A stretch of DNA of 64,000 nt from Amycolatopsis orientalis DSM 40040 = KCTC 9412 (GCF_000478275.1 NZ_ASJB01000097.1:1-64000); one strand, 5' to 3'; shown: positions 36,179 to 45,625, counted from the stretch's first letter. Program-made: numbers and translations. Notes: generated from the sequence alone by a model not told the origin.

Positions 36179-38134
36179 GTGGCTGACCCGACCACCTACC
36201 GTCCCTCGCCGGGGAGCATCCCGGACGCCCCCGGCGTGTACAAATTCCGTGACGCCACGAAGAGGGTCATCTATGTCGGCAAGGCGAAAAGCCTCCGCAG
36301 CAGGCTGAACTCCTACTTCGCCGACATCACCGGCCTGCACCCGCGCACGCGCCAGATGGTGACGACGGCGGCGAGCGTCGAGTGGACCGTGGTGAGCACC
36401 GAGGTCGAGGCGCTCCAGCTGGAGTACAACTGGATCAAGGAGTTCGACCCGCGGTTCAACGTCCGCTACCGCGACGACAAGAGCTATCCGGTCCTCGCCG
36501 TCACGATGAACGAGGAGTTCCCGCGCCTGCACGTCTACCGCGGCGCGCGCAAGAAGGGCGTCCGGTACTTCGGGCCGTACGCGCACGCTTGGGCGATCCG
36601 CGAGACCCTCGATCTGCTGCTCCGGGTCTTCCCGGCGCGCACCTGCTCGGCCGGGGTCTTCAAACGGCACGGCCAGATCGGCAGGCCCTGTCTGCTCGGC
36701 TACATCGGCAAATGCTCCGCGCCGTGCGTCGGGAAGGTGTCCGCTGACGAACACCGGGAGATTGTCAGCGACTTCTGTGATTTTCTTGCCGGCCGCACCG
36801 ACGCGATGATCCGCCGCCTGGAACAGGAAATGGCGGCCGCGTCCGAAGAGCTGGAGTTCGAGCGCGCGGCCCGGCTGCGTGACGACCTCGGCGCGCTGCG
36901 GCGGGCGATGGAGAAGCAGGCCGTCGTGCTCGGCGACGGCACGGACGCCGACGTCGTCGCCTTCGCCCACGACGAACTCGAGGCCGCGGTCCAGGTCTTC
37001 CACGTGCGCGGCGGCCGTGTCCGCGGCCAGCGTGGCTGGGTGATCGACAAGGCCGAGGAGATGGACGTCAAGGACCTCGTCGACCACTTCCTCACGCAGT
37101 TCTACGGCGAACAGGCCGAACGCGCCGACGATCCCGACGGAGGCCCGCCGGTGCCGCGCGAGGTGCTCGTCCCCGAACTCCCCGCCGACGCCGAAGCGCT
37201 CGGCGAATGGCTTTCCGGGCTGCGTGGTTCGCGGGTGAGCCTGCGGGTGCCGCAGCGCGGCGACAAACGCGCGCTGGCGGAGACGGTGACCCGCAACGCG
37301 GGCGAGGCGTTCACCCAGCACAAACTGCGCCGGGCCGGTGACCTCACCGCGCGGTCGGCCGCGCTCGCGGAACTGCAGGACTACCTGGCGCTGGAGACGG
37401 CGCCGCTGCGCATCGAATGCGTCGACATCAGCCATATCCAGGGCAGTGACGTGGTCGCGTCGCTCGTGGTGTTCGAGGACGGCATCCCGCGTAAGTCCGA
37501 GTACCGGCGGTTCGCCCTGCGCGAGGCCGCGGAGGAAGGCGACGTCGCGTCGATCGCCGAGGTCGTCCGCCGCCGCTTTTACCGCTACCTCAAGGAGAAC
37601 GCCGAAGGTGCGGTCGATCCGGACCGGCCGGGCATCGATCCGGAGACCGGCAAACCGCGCAAGTTCGCCTACGCGCCGAACCTGCTCGTCGTCGACGGCG
37701 CGGGGCCGCAGGCCACCGCGGCCGCGGACGTCCTTTCCGAACTGGGCGTCACCGACATCGCCGTGATCGGCCTGGCGAAGCGGCTGGAAGAGGTGTGGCT
37801 GCCCGGCGACCCCGATCCGGTGATCCTGCCGCGTACCTCCGACGCGCTGTACCTGCTGCAGCGGCTGCGCGACGAGGCACACCGCTTCGCCATCCGGTAC
37901 CACCGGGAGAAGCGGTCCAAGCGGATGCAGGTGTCCGCATTGGACGGTGTGCCGGGACTGGGGCAGGCTCGTCGTACCGCGCTGATCAAGCATTTCGGCT
38001 CGGTGAAGAAACTCCGCGAAGCAAGGATCGAGGAGATCGAGGCGGTGCCCGGCTTCGGCAGGCGCACCGCGGAAGCGGTCGTCGCGGCGCTCGCAGGGGA
38101 GCCCGTGACGACGGGGGAGTCCGGTACGACGTGA
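36179..38134 (+). CDS. uvrC: excinuclease ABC subunit C
   Basis: Makes both incisions in nucleotide excision repair. The 651-residue protein has the GIY-YIG nuclease domain (DAPGVYKFRDATKRVIYVGK near residues 16-35), a UVR motif binding UvrB (LEFERAARLRDDLGALRRAM near 225), the RNase H-like domain (CVDISHIQGSDVVASLVVFE) and tandem helix-hairpin-helix motifs at the C-terminus (VPGLGQARRTALIKHFG, VPGFGRRTAEAVVAAL). GTG 36179 is chosen as start (VADPTTYRPSPGSIP). It begins the conserved uvrC-rapZ-yvcK-whiA block. Confidence 0.96.
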   Translation: MADPTTYRPSPGSIPDAPGVYKFRDATKRVIYVGKAKSLRSRLNSYFADITGLHPRTRQMVTTAASVEWTVVSTEVEALQLEYNWIKEFDPRFNVRYRDDKSYPVLAVTMNEEFPRLHVYRGARKKGVRYFGPYAHAWAIRETLDLLLRVFPARTCSAGVFKRHGQIGRPCLLGYIGKCSAPCVGKVSADEHREIVSDFCDFLAGRTDAMIRRLEQEMAAASEELEFERAARLRDDLGALRRAMEKQAVVLGDGTDADVVAFAHDELEAAVQVFHVRGGRVRGQRGWVIDKAEEMDVKDLVDHFLTQFYGEQAERADDPDGGPPVPREVLVPELPADAEALGEWLSGLRGSRVSLRVPQRGDKRALAETVTRNAGEAFTQHKLRRAGDLTARSAALAELQDYLALETAPLRIECVDISHIQGSDVVASLVVFEDGIPRKSEYRRFALREAAEEGDVASIAEVVRRRFYRYLKENAEGAVDPDRPGIDPETGKPRKFAYAPNLLVVDGAGPQATAAADVLSELGVTDIAVIGLAKRLEEVWLPGDPDPVILPRTSDALYLLQRLRDEAHRFAIRYHREKRSKRMQVSALDGVPGLGQARRTALIKHFGSVKKLREARIEEIEAVPGFGRRTAEAVVAALAGEPVTTGESGTT

Positions 38135-38151
38135 TCGGGGAAAGGACCATC

Positions 38152-39042
38152 GTGAGTGCGCAAGAAGAAGGCCGCGGTTCCGGCATGGAGGTCGCGGTCG
38201 TTTCCGGGCTGTCCGGGGCGGGCCGCAGTACCGCGGCGAAATGCCTGGAGGACCTGGGCTGGTTCGTGGTGGACAACCTGCCGCCCGAGCTGATCGCCAC
38301 CATGGTCGAACTCGGCGCGCAGGCGCGGGGCGCGATCACCAAGGTGGCCGTCGTGATGGACGTGCGGTCCCGCGCGTTCACCGATGACCTGGCGTCGGTC
38401 ATCAAGGACCTCGACGCCCGCGGCTACAAGCCCCGCGTGCTGTTCCTGGAGGCCACCGACGCGGTGCTGGTGCGCCGGTTCGAGGCCGTCCGCCGCGGGC
38501 ACCCGATGCAGGGCGACGGCAGGCTCGCCGACGGCATCACCGCCGAGCGCACGCTGCTGGAGCCGCTGCGGGAAGAGGCCGACCTCGTCCTCGACACGTC
38601 GTCGCTTTCGGTGCACGACCTGCGCGCCAAGATCGAGGACGCGTTCGGCTCCGAGGCCAGTACGCAGACCCGCGTCACCGTGCTGTCCTTCGGCTACAAG
38701 TACGGCCTGCCGATGGACGCGGACCTGGTGATGGACGTCCGGTTCCTGCCGAACCCCTTCTGGATCCCCGAACTGCGCGACCACACCGGCCTCGAGGGCG
38801 AGGTCCGCAACTACGTGCTCAGCCAGGAAGGCGCGGACGAGTTCCTGGACCGCTACCACCAGCTGCTGCGCCTGATCGGCGCGGGCTACAAGCGCGAGGG
38901 CAAGCGGTACCTGACGCTGGCCGTCGGCTGCACGGGCGGAAAGCACCGCAGCGTGGCCATTTCCGAGGAACTCGCCCAGCGTCTGTCCAATGAGGACGGT
39001 ATGGCCGTGAAGGTGGTGCACCGCGACCTTGGCCGCGAGTAG
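38152..39042 (+). CDS. rapZ: RNase adapter / nucleotide-binding protein RapZ
   Basis: A P-loop protein of 296 residues. It has a Walker A motif, VVSGLSGAGRSTAAKCLED, at the N-terminus and the conserved C-terminal GCTGGKHRSVAISEELA. In Escherichia coli RapZ senses glucosamine-6-phosphate and steers small RNAs to RNase E; the role in actinomycetes is unclear. GTG 38152 lies seven bases after GGGGAAAGGA. GTG 38131, overlapping the uvrC stop, is also in frame. It overlaps yvcK by 14 bases. Confidence 0.93.
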   Translation: MSAQEEGRGSGMEVAVVSGLSGAGRSTAAKCLEDLGWFVVDNLPPELIATMVELGAQARGAITKVAVVMDVRSRAFTDDLASVIKDLDARGYKPRVLFLEATDAVLVRRFEAVRRGHPMQGDGRLADGITAERTLLEPLREEADLVLDTSSLSVHDLRAKIEDAFGSEASTQTRVTVLSFGYKYGLPMDADLVMDVRFLPNPFWIPELRDHTGLEGEVRNYVLSQEGADEFLDRYHQLLRLIGAGYKREGKRYLTLAVGCTGGKHRSVAISEELAQRLSNEDGMAVKVVHRDLGRE

Positions 39043-40006
39043 CGCACCGCGCGCGGTGGCACTGGGTGGCGGGCACGGCCTGCACGCCACCCTCACCGCG
39101 TTGCGCCGGGTGACCTCGCAGGTCACCGCCGTGGTCACCGTCGCCGACGACGGGGGCTCGTCCGGCAGGCTGCGCCGGGAACTCGGCCTGCTGCCGCCGG
39201 GTGACCTGCGGCAGGCCTTCGCCGCGTTCGCCGCCGAAGACGGCGGGACCTTGTGGGCGGAGGTGTTCCAGCACCGCTTCGGTGGTGACGGCGCGCTCGC
39301 CGGGCACGCGGTCGGGAACCTGTTGCTGGCCGGGCTGTTCGAGGTGCTCGGCGATCCGGTCGCCGCCCTCGACGAGGCGAGCAGGCTCATGGGCATCTCC
39401 GGCCGCGTCCTCCCGATGTCACCCGAACCGCTGGAAATCCAAGGTGAGGTTTCGGGTCTGGACGCGGAGAACCCCGAGGCGCTCAGGCGGATCCGCGGTC
39501 AGGTGGCGGTGGCGACCACCCCCGGACAGGTGCACCGGATCAGCCTGCATCCGACCGCGCAGGCCGACCGGCCGCCGCGAGGCTGCACGGAAGCGATCGA
39601 AGCGGTGCTCGGCGCGGACGTGGTGTTCCTCGGCCCCGGGTCGTGGTTCACCAGTGTGCTCCCGCATCTGCTGGTGCCGGACCTGCACGACGCGCTGGTC
39701 CGGACGAAGGCCACGAAGGTCGTCATCCTCAATCTGATCCCCCAACCGGGGGAGACGGCGGGTTTCTCCCCGGAGAAGCATCTGGACGTACTCTTCGAGC
39801 ACGCCCCGGAATTGCGGGTGGACGCCGTCATCGCGGACCGGGACTCGGTGCCCTCACCAGCCCGCTTGCGGGACGCGGCCGGAAGACTCGGCGCGCGGGC
39901 GTTGCTGGGGGCGGTGGCTGACCCGGTCGTGACGGGGCGGCATGATCCTGATGCGCTCGCGGGCTGTATGCGAGACGCTCTGGAGTCTCACCGGGGGAGG
40001 AGCTGA
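39029..40006 (+). CDS. yvcK: YvcK/CofD-like gluconeogenesis factor
   Basis: A protein of 325 residues from a TTG start inside the end of rapZ. It has VALGGGHGLHATLTALRRV and VVTVADDGGSSGRLRREL, typical of the YvcK family. Bacillus YvcK binds UDP-sugars and affects carbon flux and cell shape, and the Mycobacterium homologue CuvA affects cell wall growth. The fold resembles 2-phospho-L-lactate transferase. It is part of the conserved rapZ-yvcK-whiA trio. Confidence 0.92.
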   Translation: MAASSAPRAVALGGGHGLHATLTALRRVTSQVTAVVTVADDGGSSGRLRRELGLLPPGDLRQAFAAFAAEDGGTLWAEVFQHRFGGDGALAGHAVGNLLLAGLFEVLGDPVAALDEASRLMGISGRVLPMSPEPLEIQGEVSGLDAENPEALRRIRGQVAVATTPGQVHRISLHPTAQADRPPRGCTEAIEAVLGADVVFLGPGSWFTSVLPHLLVPDLHDALVRTKATKVVILNLIPQPGETAGFSPEKHLDVLFEHAPELRVDAVIADRDSVPSPARLRDAAGRLGARALLGAVADPVVTGRHDPDALAGCMRDALESHRGRS

Positions 40007-40024
40007 AGGTATGGAGGGGCAGCG

Positions 40025-41014
40025 ATGGCGATGACCGCCGCCGTGAAGGACGAGCTGAGCCGGCTGGAGATCACCAAGATCGGCCCGCGCCGCGCGGAGG
40101 TCGCGTCGATGCTGCGATTCGCGGGCGGGCTGCACATCGTGGCCGGCCGCGTCGTGGTGGAGGCCGAACTGGACACCGGTTCGGTGGCGAGGCGGCTGCG
40201 CAAGGAGATCCACGAACTGTACGGACACCAGTCCGACGTCCACGTCATCTCCTCCAGCGGGTTGCGCAAGGGGACGCGGTACGTCGTGCGGGTGGTCAAG
40301 GACGGCGAGGGCCTCGCCCGGCAGACCGGCCTGATCGATCAGCGTGGCCGCCCGGTGCGCGGGCTGCCCGCCGCCGTCGTGTCCGGTGGCGTCGCCGACG
40401 CGGAGGCCGCCTGGCGTGGGGCCTTCCTGGCGCACGGTTCGCTCACCGAACCCGGACGCTCGTCGTCACTCGAAGTCACCTGCCCCGGGCCCGAGGCCGC
40501 GCTGGCGCTCGTCGGCGCCGCCCGGCGGATGGGCATCCAGGCCAAATCGCGTGAAGTCCGTGGCGCGGACAGGGTCGTGGTGCGCGACGGCGACGCCATC
40601 GGTGCCCTGCTGACCCGGCTCGGCGCGCATACGAGCGTGCTCGCGTGGGAAGAGCGGCGGATGCGCCGCGAGGTGCGCGCCACCGCGAACCGGCTCGCGA
40701 ACTTCGACGACGCCAACCTGCGGCGTTCGGCCCGCGCGGCTGTCGCGGCGGCGGCCAGGGTCGAGCGGGCACTGGACATCCTGGGCGAGTCCGCCCCGGA
40801 GCACCTGCTCGCCGCGGGCAAACTGCGGCTGTCGAACCGGCAGGCCTCCCTTGAGGAACTGGGCCAGCTGTCCGACCCGCAGATGACCAAGGACGCCGTC
40901 GCCGGCCGGATCCGCCGCCTGCTGGCGATGGCCGACAAGAAGGCGAAAGAACAGGGCATCCCGGACACCGAATCCGCCGTCACCCCGGACATGCTGGAAG
41001 AGGACGAGGCCTGA
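40025..41014 (+). CDS. whiA: sporulation/cell division transcription factor WhiA
   Basis: WhiA works with WhiB to stop aerial growth and start sporulation septation. The 329-residue protein has the N-terminal degenerate LAGLIDADG homing-endonuclease-like fold (about residues 10-220, with AEAAWRGAFLAHGSL) and a C-terminal helix-turn-helix (LSNRQASLEELGQLSDP, then VAGRIRRLLAMADKK). ATG 40025 follows GGAGGGG... with a second ATG two codons later. In most actinomycetes gap-pgk-tpiA follow within a few genes; here about 20 kb intervene. Confidence 0.95.
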   Translation: MAMTAAVKDELSRLEITKIGPRRAEVASMLRFAGGLHIVAGRVVVEAELDTGSVARRLRKEIHELYGHQSDVHVISSSGLRKGTRYVVRVVKDGEGLARQTGLIDQRGRPVRGLPAAVVSGGVADAEAAWRGAFLAHGSLTEPGRSSSLEVTCPGPEAALALVGAARRMGIQAKSREVRGADRVVVRDGDAIGALLTRLGAHTSVLAWEERRMRREVRATANRLANFDDANLRRSARAAVAAAARVERALDILGESAPEHLLAAGKLRLSNRQASLEELGQLSDPQMTKDAVAGRIRRLLAMADKKAKEQGIPDTESAVTPDMLEEDEA

Positions 41015-41020
41015 CACCCC

Positions 41021-41071
41021 GCATTTAGTCCTCTGGATGCTTGTGCCTGCCGCATCCAGAGGACTAAATGC
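41021..41071. repeat. 20 bp-arm hairpin of the AGTCCTCT family after whiA
   Basis: GCATTTAGTCCTCTGGATGC (41021-41040) is perfectly inverted at 41052-41071, with an 11-base loop. It sits between the convergent ends of whiA and the caspase-like gene, six bases after whiA, and probably ends transcription from both sides. Confidence 0.85.
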
Positions 41072-41083
41072 GGTGCGTGCCCC

Positions 41084-43582
41084 TCACTCTCGGGCGTTCC
41101 AGAACGCGATGTCGTCGCGGACGCTCACAACGTCTTCGTCGCCTTCGCCCAGCGTGGCGGTGACAACAGGCAGCAGCTCCTCGAACCGCCTGAGGGCCAC
41201 GGCGACGTCTCCCGCCTTGGCGGTCCAGGTCGCGTGCCTCGCCTTGCAGCGCAAGGTGATCCGGTGGGTCTCACCGAGCTGCCGGGCTGCCCGGTAGGCC
41301 CAGGCCGCCCAGCGTTCCCGGTTCTCGACGGGAAGAGGAGAGGCCCGGCGCTCCAGGGCGTGCAAAGCGTCTTCGTGCAGACCGGCGAGCCAGAAGTACT
41401 CCGCTTCGTTTGCCGCGGCGTAACTTTGTTCGAGCGTCGGCTCGTCGTCCCCGGTCACCGGTGCCACCTCCGAGGCCGCCTCCGCCAGCCGCATGCGCAG
41501 GCGGGTGGCCACGTCGGGGAAGGTGAGGGACTCCTGGCCCGTCCACAGGACGGTTTCCTCGGCGAGCCCTGCCCGCGCCCGGCTCACGGAGGCGCCGAGT
41601 TCGGCGAGGACGTCGCGGACGTGCACCCGCCTGTCCGGGCCCCCGCTCGCCGCGCTCGCCTTGGTGAGGATCGAGATCGGGATGGGGCCGCGTACGGCGG
41701 CCAGCTGAAGCAGATCCAGCAGGATCGCCCTGGCGGGCAGCGGTGAAGCCGCCGCGCCGGTGGATTCGTCGGCCTCCGGCCACCGCTCTTCCTGGGTGAC
41801 GCTGATGAGGGTGACCGTCGAATCGCCGAGCCGGACGACGTCGCGATGGGTCAGGACGGCGTTCAGCACGCGGCGCCCGTTGAGGAAGGTGCCGTTGGCG
41901 GAGTCGAGGTCGGTCAGCCACGCTGTGTCGCCGTCCCAGCGGATCTCGCAGTGGAGCCGGGAAACCCGCGAGTCGGTGAGGCGGAGCGCGGCCTTCCGGC
42001 TGCGGCCGAGGGTGACGAGCCCGTAGGACAGTTCGTGCTTGACCGGCGGCTGCCCGGGGACGTCGATGATCAGGGTGCCGGGCGTGAGCTTCGGTGACGT
42101 GGGCGAACCGTCGCGCGGTTGCCAGTGTTCCCCCCTAGGTTGCGGCTGGGCGAGCACCACCTTGGTCGGATACGGATTTGAACGATCACCCGAAACCCAG
42201 GTCTGCCCCGTGGCGTACATGTCGACGGTGACGGCGGCGGCCCTGAGGATGCTCCGTTCACGTGTCGCCAGCACCGTCTTGACCCACTCCAGCGCCGGAT
42301 CGGCCGACAGGGTCCGGAGAAAGTCGCTCAGCCGGGCGCCGACGTCCGGGTCGAGGTCGTCGAGCCCGTCGACCGCGATCCGCACGTGGCCGTCCGTCCA
42401 TTGTGGAGCGAGGGTGCGCAGGGGGCCGAGGAGGGCCAGATCGAAAGCGCTTGCGCGGCTGCGCGCGTCGTCGTCGAGCCCGCTCGAAAACCGCTCGCCC
42501 GCCTCGCCGAAACCGGGCACGGTGCGCCGCAACTGGCGGGCCAGTTCCCGCGCGAGCTGCTCCGCGGACTGGCCGCGGGTGGCGAACAGTACGGCGTGCA
42601 GGAACTCCGGTGGCACGTACGCACCGGCCACCGACGGCCGCGCCAGCGCGGCGAGCATGGTCGACTTCCCGGATCTCTCCGCGCCGGTGATCGCGACCAG
42701 GCGGGCCCCGGTGAGCAGGTGCCCGACGGTCTTCCCGAGCCGGGGGTCCGGCTCGTAGTCCTTGGTGAGCCGCTCGATCAGCGGGGCGGCGGGGTTGCCG
42801 GCCAGCGGCGAGCGGCGCCACGCGGGCGAGGAATTGAGCGCGATCCAGAGTCCCTGATCGGCCTCGGTCACCTCGCGGGTGCCGTCGAAACCCAGGTGTA
42901 CCGCGGTCTGCAGGGGGCACAGCCCGGCGATGACCCGTTTGAGATCCGCGCAGCGGACGCGCTCGCCGAGGCTCTCGTGCCCCGACCGCAGCACGGTGAC
43001 CAGCGAGCGGCTGAAGCAGCCGTTGGCCGCGACGCGGTCGTCGGACGCGGTGAGCAGATCGAACCGTTTCCCCGCCTCGCCGACGATCCGCAGCCAGCGC
43101 CTGCCCGCCTGCACCGCCCCGATGCCGGCGTGGCAGGTGTCGAGCAGGATCACCAGCCCGTCCAGCATCGAGTAGCGGCCGAGGAGTTCCTTGATCCGCT
43201 GCGCGAAAAGGAACGACTTCCGGCTGTCCACCGGCAGGCTGGTGTCCTTGGTGAGGAAGTAGAAATCGTCGTCGGCGTATTCGCCGTGCCCGACGAGTGA
43301 GAGGAAAAGCGTCGCTTCGTCCTCCGAAGCGCGCTCGAACGCCTCGGTCAGCGCGTCGTCGAGTTCGGCCATGGTGGGGTCGACGAGCAGTCCGCGGCCG
43401 TCCGCGAGAGCGGGGACGCAGCCGCCGATCCCGGGATCGAGCAAAGCCGAAGAGAGCTGCCTGCCCGCGTCCGGGAGGAAGGACAGCAGATTGAGCGCCT
43501 CACACTGCGACGCGACGACCAGCGACCTTCGCTCTCCCACGGAGATCACTTTGTCCCATCGGAGGGTCACCGGCAAGGGCAT
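41084..43582 (-). CDS. caspase-like protease fused to STAND-type NTPase, FHA domain and TPR tail
   Basis: A protein of 832 residues with a rare domain order. Residues 15-250 form a C14 caspase/metacaspase fold with the catalytic His99 (FLSLVGHGEYADDDF) and Cys150 (LVILLDTCHAGIG). Residues 290-450 form a P-loop NTPase with Walker A GAERSGKS (300-307) and a NACHT-like Walker B, RIAVDGLDDLD (401-411). Residues 522-595 form an FHA phosphothreonine-binding domain (GRSRKAALRLTDSRVSRLHC, SANGTFLNGRR). Residues 720-832 resemble NB-ARC-associated TPR repeats. There is no signal peptide or membrane helix, so it is probably cytoplasmic. The ATG start leaves only 17 bases to the divergent hydrolase; in-frame GTG codons at 43549 or 43540 may be the true start. 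A role as an NTP- and phospho-gated death protease is inferred. Confidence 0.85.
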   Translation of the reverse strand: MPLPVTLRWDKVISVGERRSLVVASQCEALNLLSFLPDAGRQLSSALLDPGIGGCVPALADGRGLLVDPTMAELDDALTEAFERASEDEATLFLSLVGHGEYADDDFYFLTKDTSLPVDSRKSFLFAQRIKELLGRYSMLDGLVILLDTCHAGIGAVQAGRRWLRIVGEAGKRFDLLTASDDRVAANGCFSRSLVTVLRSGHESLGERVRCADLKRVIAGLCPLQTAVHLGFDGTREVTEADQGLWIALNSSPAWRRSPLAGNPAAPLIERLTKDYEPDPRLGKTVGHLLTGARLVAITGAERSGKSTMLAALARPSVAGAYVPPEFLHAVLFATRGQSAEQLARELARQLRRTVPGFGEAGERFSSGLDDDARSRASAFDLALLGPLRTLAPQWTDGHVRIAVDGLDDLDPDVGARLSDFLRTLSADPALEWVKTVLATRERSILRAAAVTVDMYATGQTWVSGDRSNPYPTKVVLAQPQPRGEHWQPRDGSPTSPKLTPGTLIIDVPGQPPVKHELSYGLVTLGRSRKAALRLTDSRVSRLHCEIRWDGDTAWLTDLDSANGTFLNGRRVLNAVLTHRDVVRLGDSTVTLISVTQEERWPEADESTGAAASPLPARAILLDLLQLAAVRGPIPISILTKASAASGGPDRRVHVRDVLAELGASVSRARAGLAEETVLWTGQESLTFPDVATRLRMRLAEAASEVAPVTGDDEPTLEQSYAAANEAEYFWLAGLHEDALHALERRASPLPVENRERWAAWAYRAARQLGETHRITLRCKARHATWTAKAGDVAVALRRFEELLPVVTATLGEGDEDVVSVRDDIAFWNARE

Positions 43583-43599
43583 CCGCGATACTGTGCGCC

Positions 43600-44514
43600 A
43601 TGGCCCGGATCGTTCTGGTGCACGGCATCGCCCAGGAACAGAAGTCCGCGGACACCCTCGAGGCGGAATGGCTGCCGAGCCTGGCGGGCGGGGTCCGCCT
43701 CGCCGGTGACGCCGCGCTGGCCGACACCCTGTGGCGCGACGCCAGGCCCGGCTCCGCGCGGATGGCCTTCTACGGTGACCTTTTCCTGAAGGACGGCCAG
43801 CAGGGCGGTGCGGACGAACTCACCGAAGACGAATGGGCGCTCGCCGGGGCACTGGCCGCGGAATGGCTCCGGAACGCGGCGATTTCGGCGTCCCGCGAGA
43901 CGGACCGGAACCGGGCCCGGACCGAACTGGCTCTGCTCACCGGGGCACAGGGGGAAGAACAGGGCGTGCGGGCCGCCGTCCGTCCGGTGCTGAACGCGCT
44001 CGTGCGGCTGAAGCCCTTCGCGAGGCTCGGCGTGGCGTTCGCCGAACGCGTGGTGGTCAAGGCCCTCAAACAAGTGACGTTGTACCTCACCGACGAGACG
44101 ATCCGGAACCGCGTCCAGGACCGCGTCGCCGAACACCTCGGCTCGGAAACCGAAGTCATCATCGGGCATTCGCTCGGTTCCGTCGTCGCCTATGAAGCCG
44201 CGCATCTGCACGGCCGCCCGTTGCCGCTGCTGCTCACCCTCGGTTCGCCGCTCGGCCTGCGCACGGTGGTCTACGAGCGGACCCGCCCGCAGCCGCCGTC
44301 CGTCCCGCCCGGCGTCGCGCGCTGGGTGAACCTCGCCGACCGCGACGACCTCGTCGCCGCACGCCCGGATCTCACGCCGTTGTTCCCGGGCGCGGACGGC
44401 GTGCTCGACAGCGGTTACACGGTCGACAACGGGGCGAAACCGCACGAGGCGGAGTTCTATCTCGCCAAGCGCCGCACCGGCGAGGTCGTCTCGGCCGCGC
44501 TGTCCGGCCGTTAA
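43600..44514 (+). CDS. alpha/beta hydrolase paired with the caspase-like gene
   Basis: A protein of 304 residues. It begins with the oxyanion strand ARIVLVHGIAQ and has the nucleophile elbow VIIGHSLGSVVAYEAAHL (Ser near residue 190), NLADRDDLVA as the probable acid region and a late His (KPHEAEFYLAKRR). The elbow and overall layout resemble lipase/esterase-like hydrolases. It is divergent from the caspase-NTPase-FHA gene with 17 bases between annotated starts, so the two may share control. The substrate is unknown; lipid or ester cleavage is a family-level guess. Confidence 0.8.
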   Translation: MARIVLVHGIAQEQKSADTLEAEWLPSLAGGVRLAGDAALADTLWRDARPGSARMAFYGDLFLKDGQQGGADELTEDEWALAGALAAEWLRNAAISASRETDRNRARTELALLTGAQGEEQGVRAAVRPVLNALVRLKPFARLGVAFAERVVVKALKQVTLYLTDETIRNRVQDRVAEHLGSETEVIIGHSLGSVVAYEAAHLHGRPLPLLLTLGSPLGLRTVVYERTRPQPPSVPPGVARWVNLADRDDLVAARPDLTPLFPGADGVLDSGYTVDNGAKPHEAEFYLAKRRTGEVVSAALSGR

Positions 44515-44620
44515 CCTGCGGCGGGCAGGCGTAACGCGGCGGTTTCCGCGGCGACGACGGAAGGAAACAGCGTCCCTCGAAGCTCACTCCCGAGGTGATC
44601 TTCGAGCGAAGGGGACGGAC

Positions 44621-45625
44621 ATGCGGGTATCGGCGGAGGTCGGCACATGGCTCACCCGGCGCAGCAGCCGGGCGGGCGACTGGTGGCCGGCGGAACTGGT
44701 CGCCGCCAAACGCGGGACACGGGTTTCGGTGGTGATCCCGGCCCGCGACGAGGAGGAGACCGTCGGCGCGATCGTCGGCACCATCCGGCGAGAACTCGTC
44801 GAGCGGTTTCCCCTGGTGGACGAGATCCTGGTGGTGGACAGCCAGTCCACCGACGCCACCGCCGAGGTCGCGCGGGCGTCCGGGGCGGACGTCGTCGCGC
44901 AGGACGCGGTGTTCCCGGAGCTGGGAAGCCTGACAGGCAAAGGGGAAGCGCTCTGGAAGGGCGTCGCCGAAACCACCGGCGACCTCATCGTCTTCGTCGA
45001 CGGCGATCTCCGCGACTTCAGCGCCGACTACGTGACCGGCCTGCTGGGGCCGCTGCTGACCGACCCGGCGATCGCCTACGTCAAGGGTTTCTACCACCGC
45101 CCGCTCGTCGGGCAGACGGGCACCGAACCCGACGGCGGTGGCCGGGTCACCGAACTCGTCGCCCGCCCGCTGCTCAACATGTACTGGCCGGAACTCGCCG
45201 GTTTCGTCCAGCCGCTCGCCGGTGAGTACGCCGGGCGGCGGGAGGTGCTCGAAGGCATCCCGTTCGTCACCCACTACGGCGTCGAAGTCGGCCATCTGAT
45301 CGACCTGCTCGAACTGCACGGGCTCGACGCGCTCGCCCAGGTGGACCTCGGCCACCGGACCCACCGTCATCAGGGCACGCAGGCACTCGGCCGGATGGCC
45401 GCGCAGATCATGCTGACGCTGATGGACCGGCTGGAACGCGGTGGCCGGGTGATCTCCGCGGCGCCGCCGTCCACGTCGCTCGCGCAGTTCAGGCGCGGGG
45501 CCGGGGCTGGGATCGATCGGGAGCTGGTGCTCACCGACGTGGCGTTCACGCAGCGGCCGCCGCTGGAGAGCCTCTCGCCGGAGATCCGGCCGGAGAACTC
45601 ATCCGCGCTGCGCAGGACCGCTTAG
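44621..45625 (+). CDS. gpgS: glucosyl-3-phosphoglycerate synthase
   Basis: A GT81 retaining glycosyltransferase that joins glucose (from UDP- or ADP-glucose) to 3-phosphoglycerate, the first step to glucosylglycerate and, in mycobacteria, methylglucose lipopolysaccharide. The 334-residue protein matches the mycobacterial enzyme in VVIPARDEEETVGAIVGTI, VDSQSTDATAEVA, GKGEALWKGV, the DxD site FVDGDLRDF, GGGRVTELVARPLLN and QPLAGEYAGRRE. AGCGAAGGGGACGG precedes ATG 44621. The phosphatase gpgP is not adjacent. Its 3' end overlaps the convergent next gene by 27 bases. Confidence 0.92.
   Translation: MRVSAEVGTWLTRRSSRAGDWWPAELVAAKRGTRVSVVIPARDEEETVGAIVGTIRRELVERFPLVDEILVVDSQSTDATAEVARASGADVVAQDAVFPELGSLTGKGEALWKGVAETTGDLIVFVDGDLRDFSADYVTGLLGPLLTDPAIAYVKGFYHRPLVGQTGTEPDGGGRVTELVARPLLNMYWPELAGFVQPLAGEYAGRREVLEGIPFVTHYGVEVGHLIDLLELHGLDALAQVDLGHRTHRHQGTQALGRMAAQIMLTLMDRLERGGRVISAAPPSTSLAQFRRGAGAGIDRELVLTDVAFTQRPPLESLSPEIRPENSSALRRTA

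Noticed and set aside
36007..36195. Minus-strand 62-codon frame in the protease-uvrC gap
   Set aside because: No ribosome binding site or known motif; overlaps the uvrC start and looks like promoter DNA.
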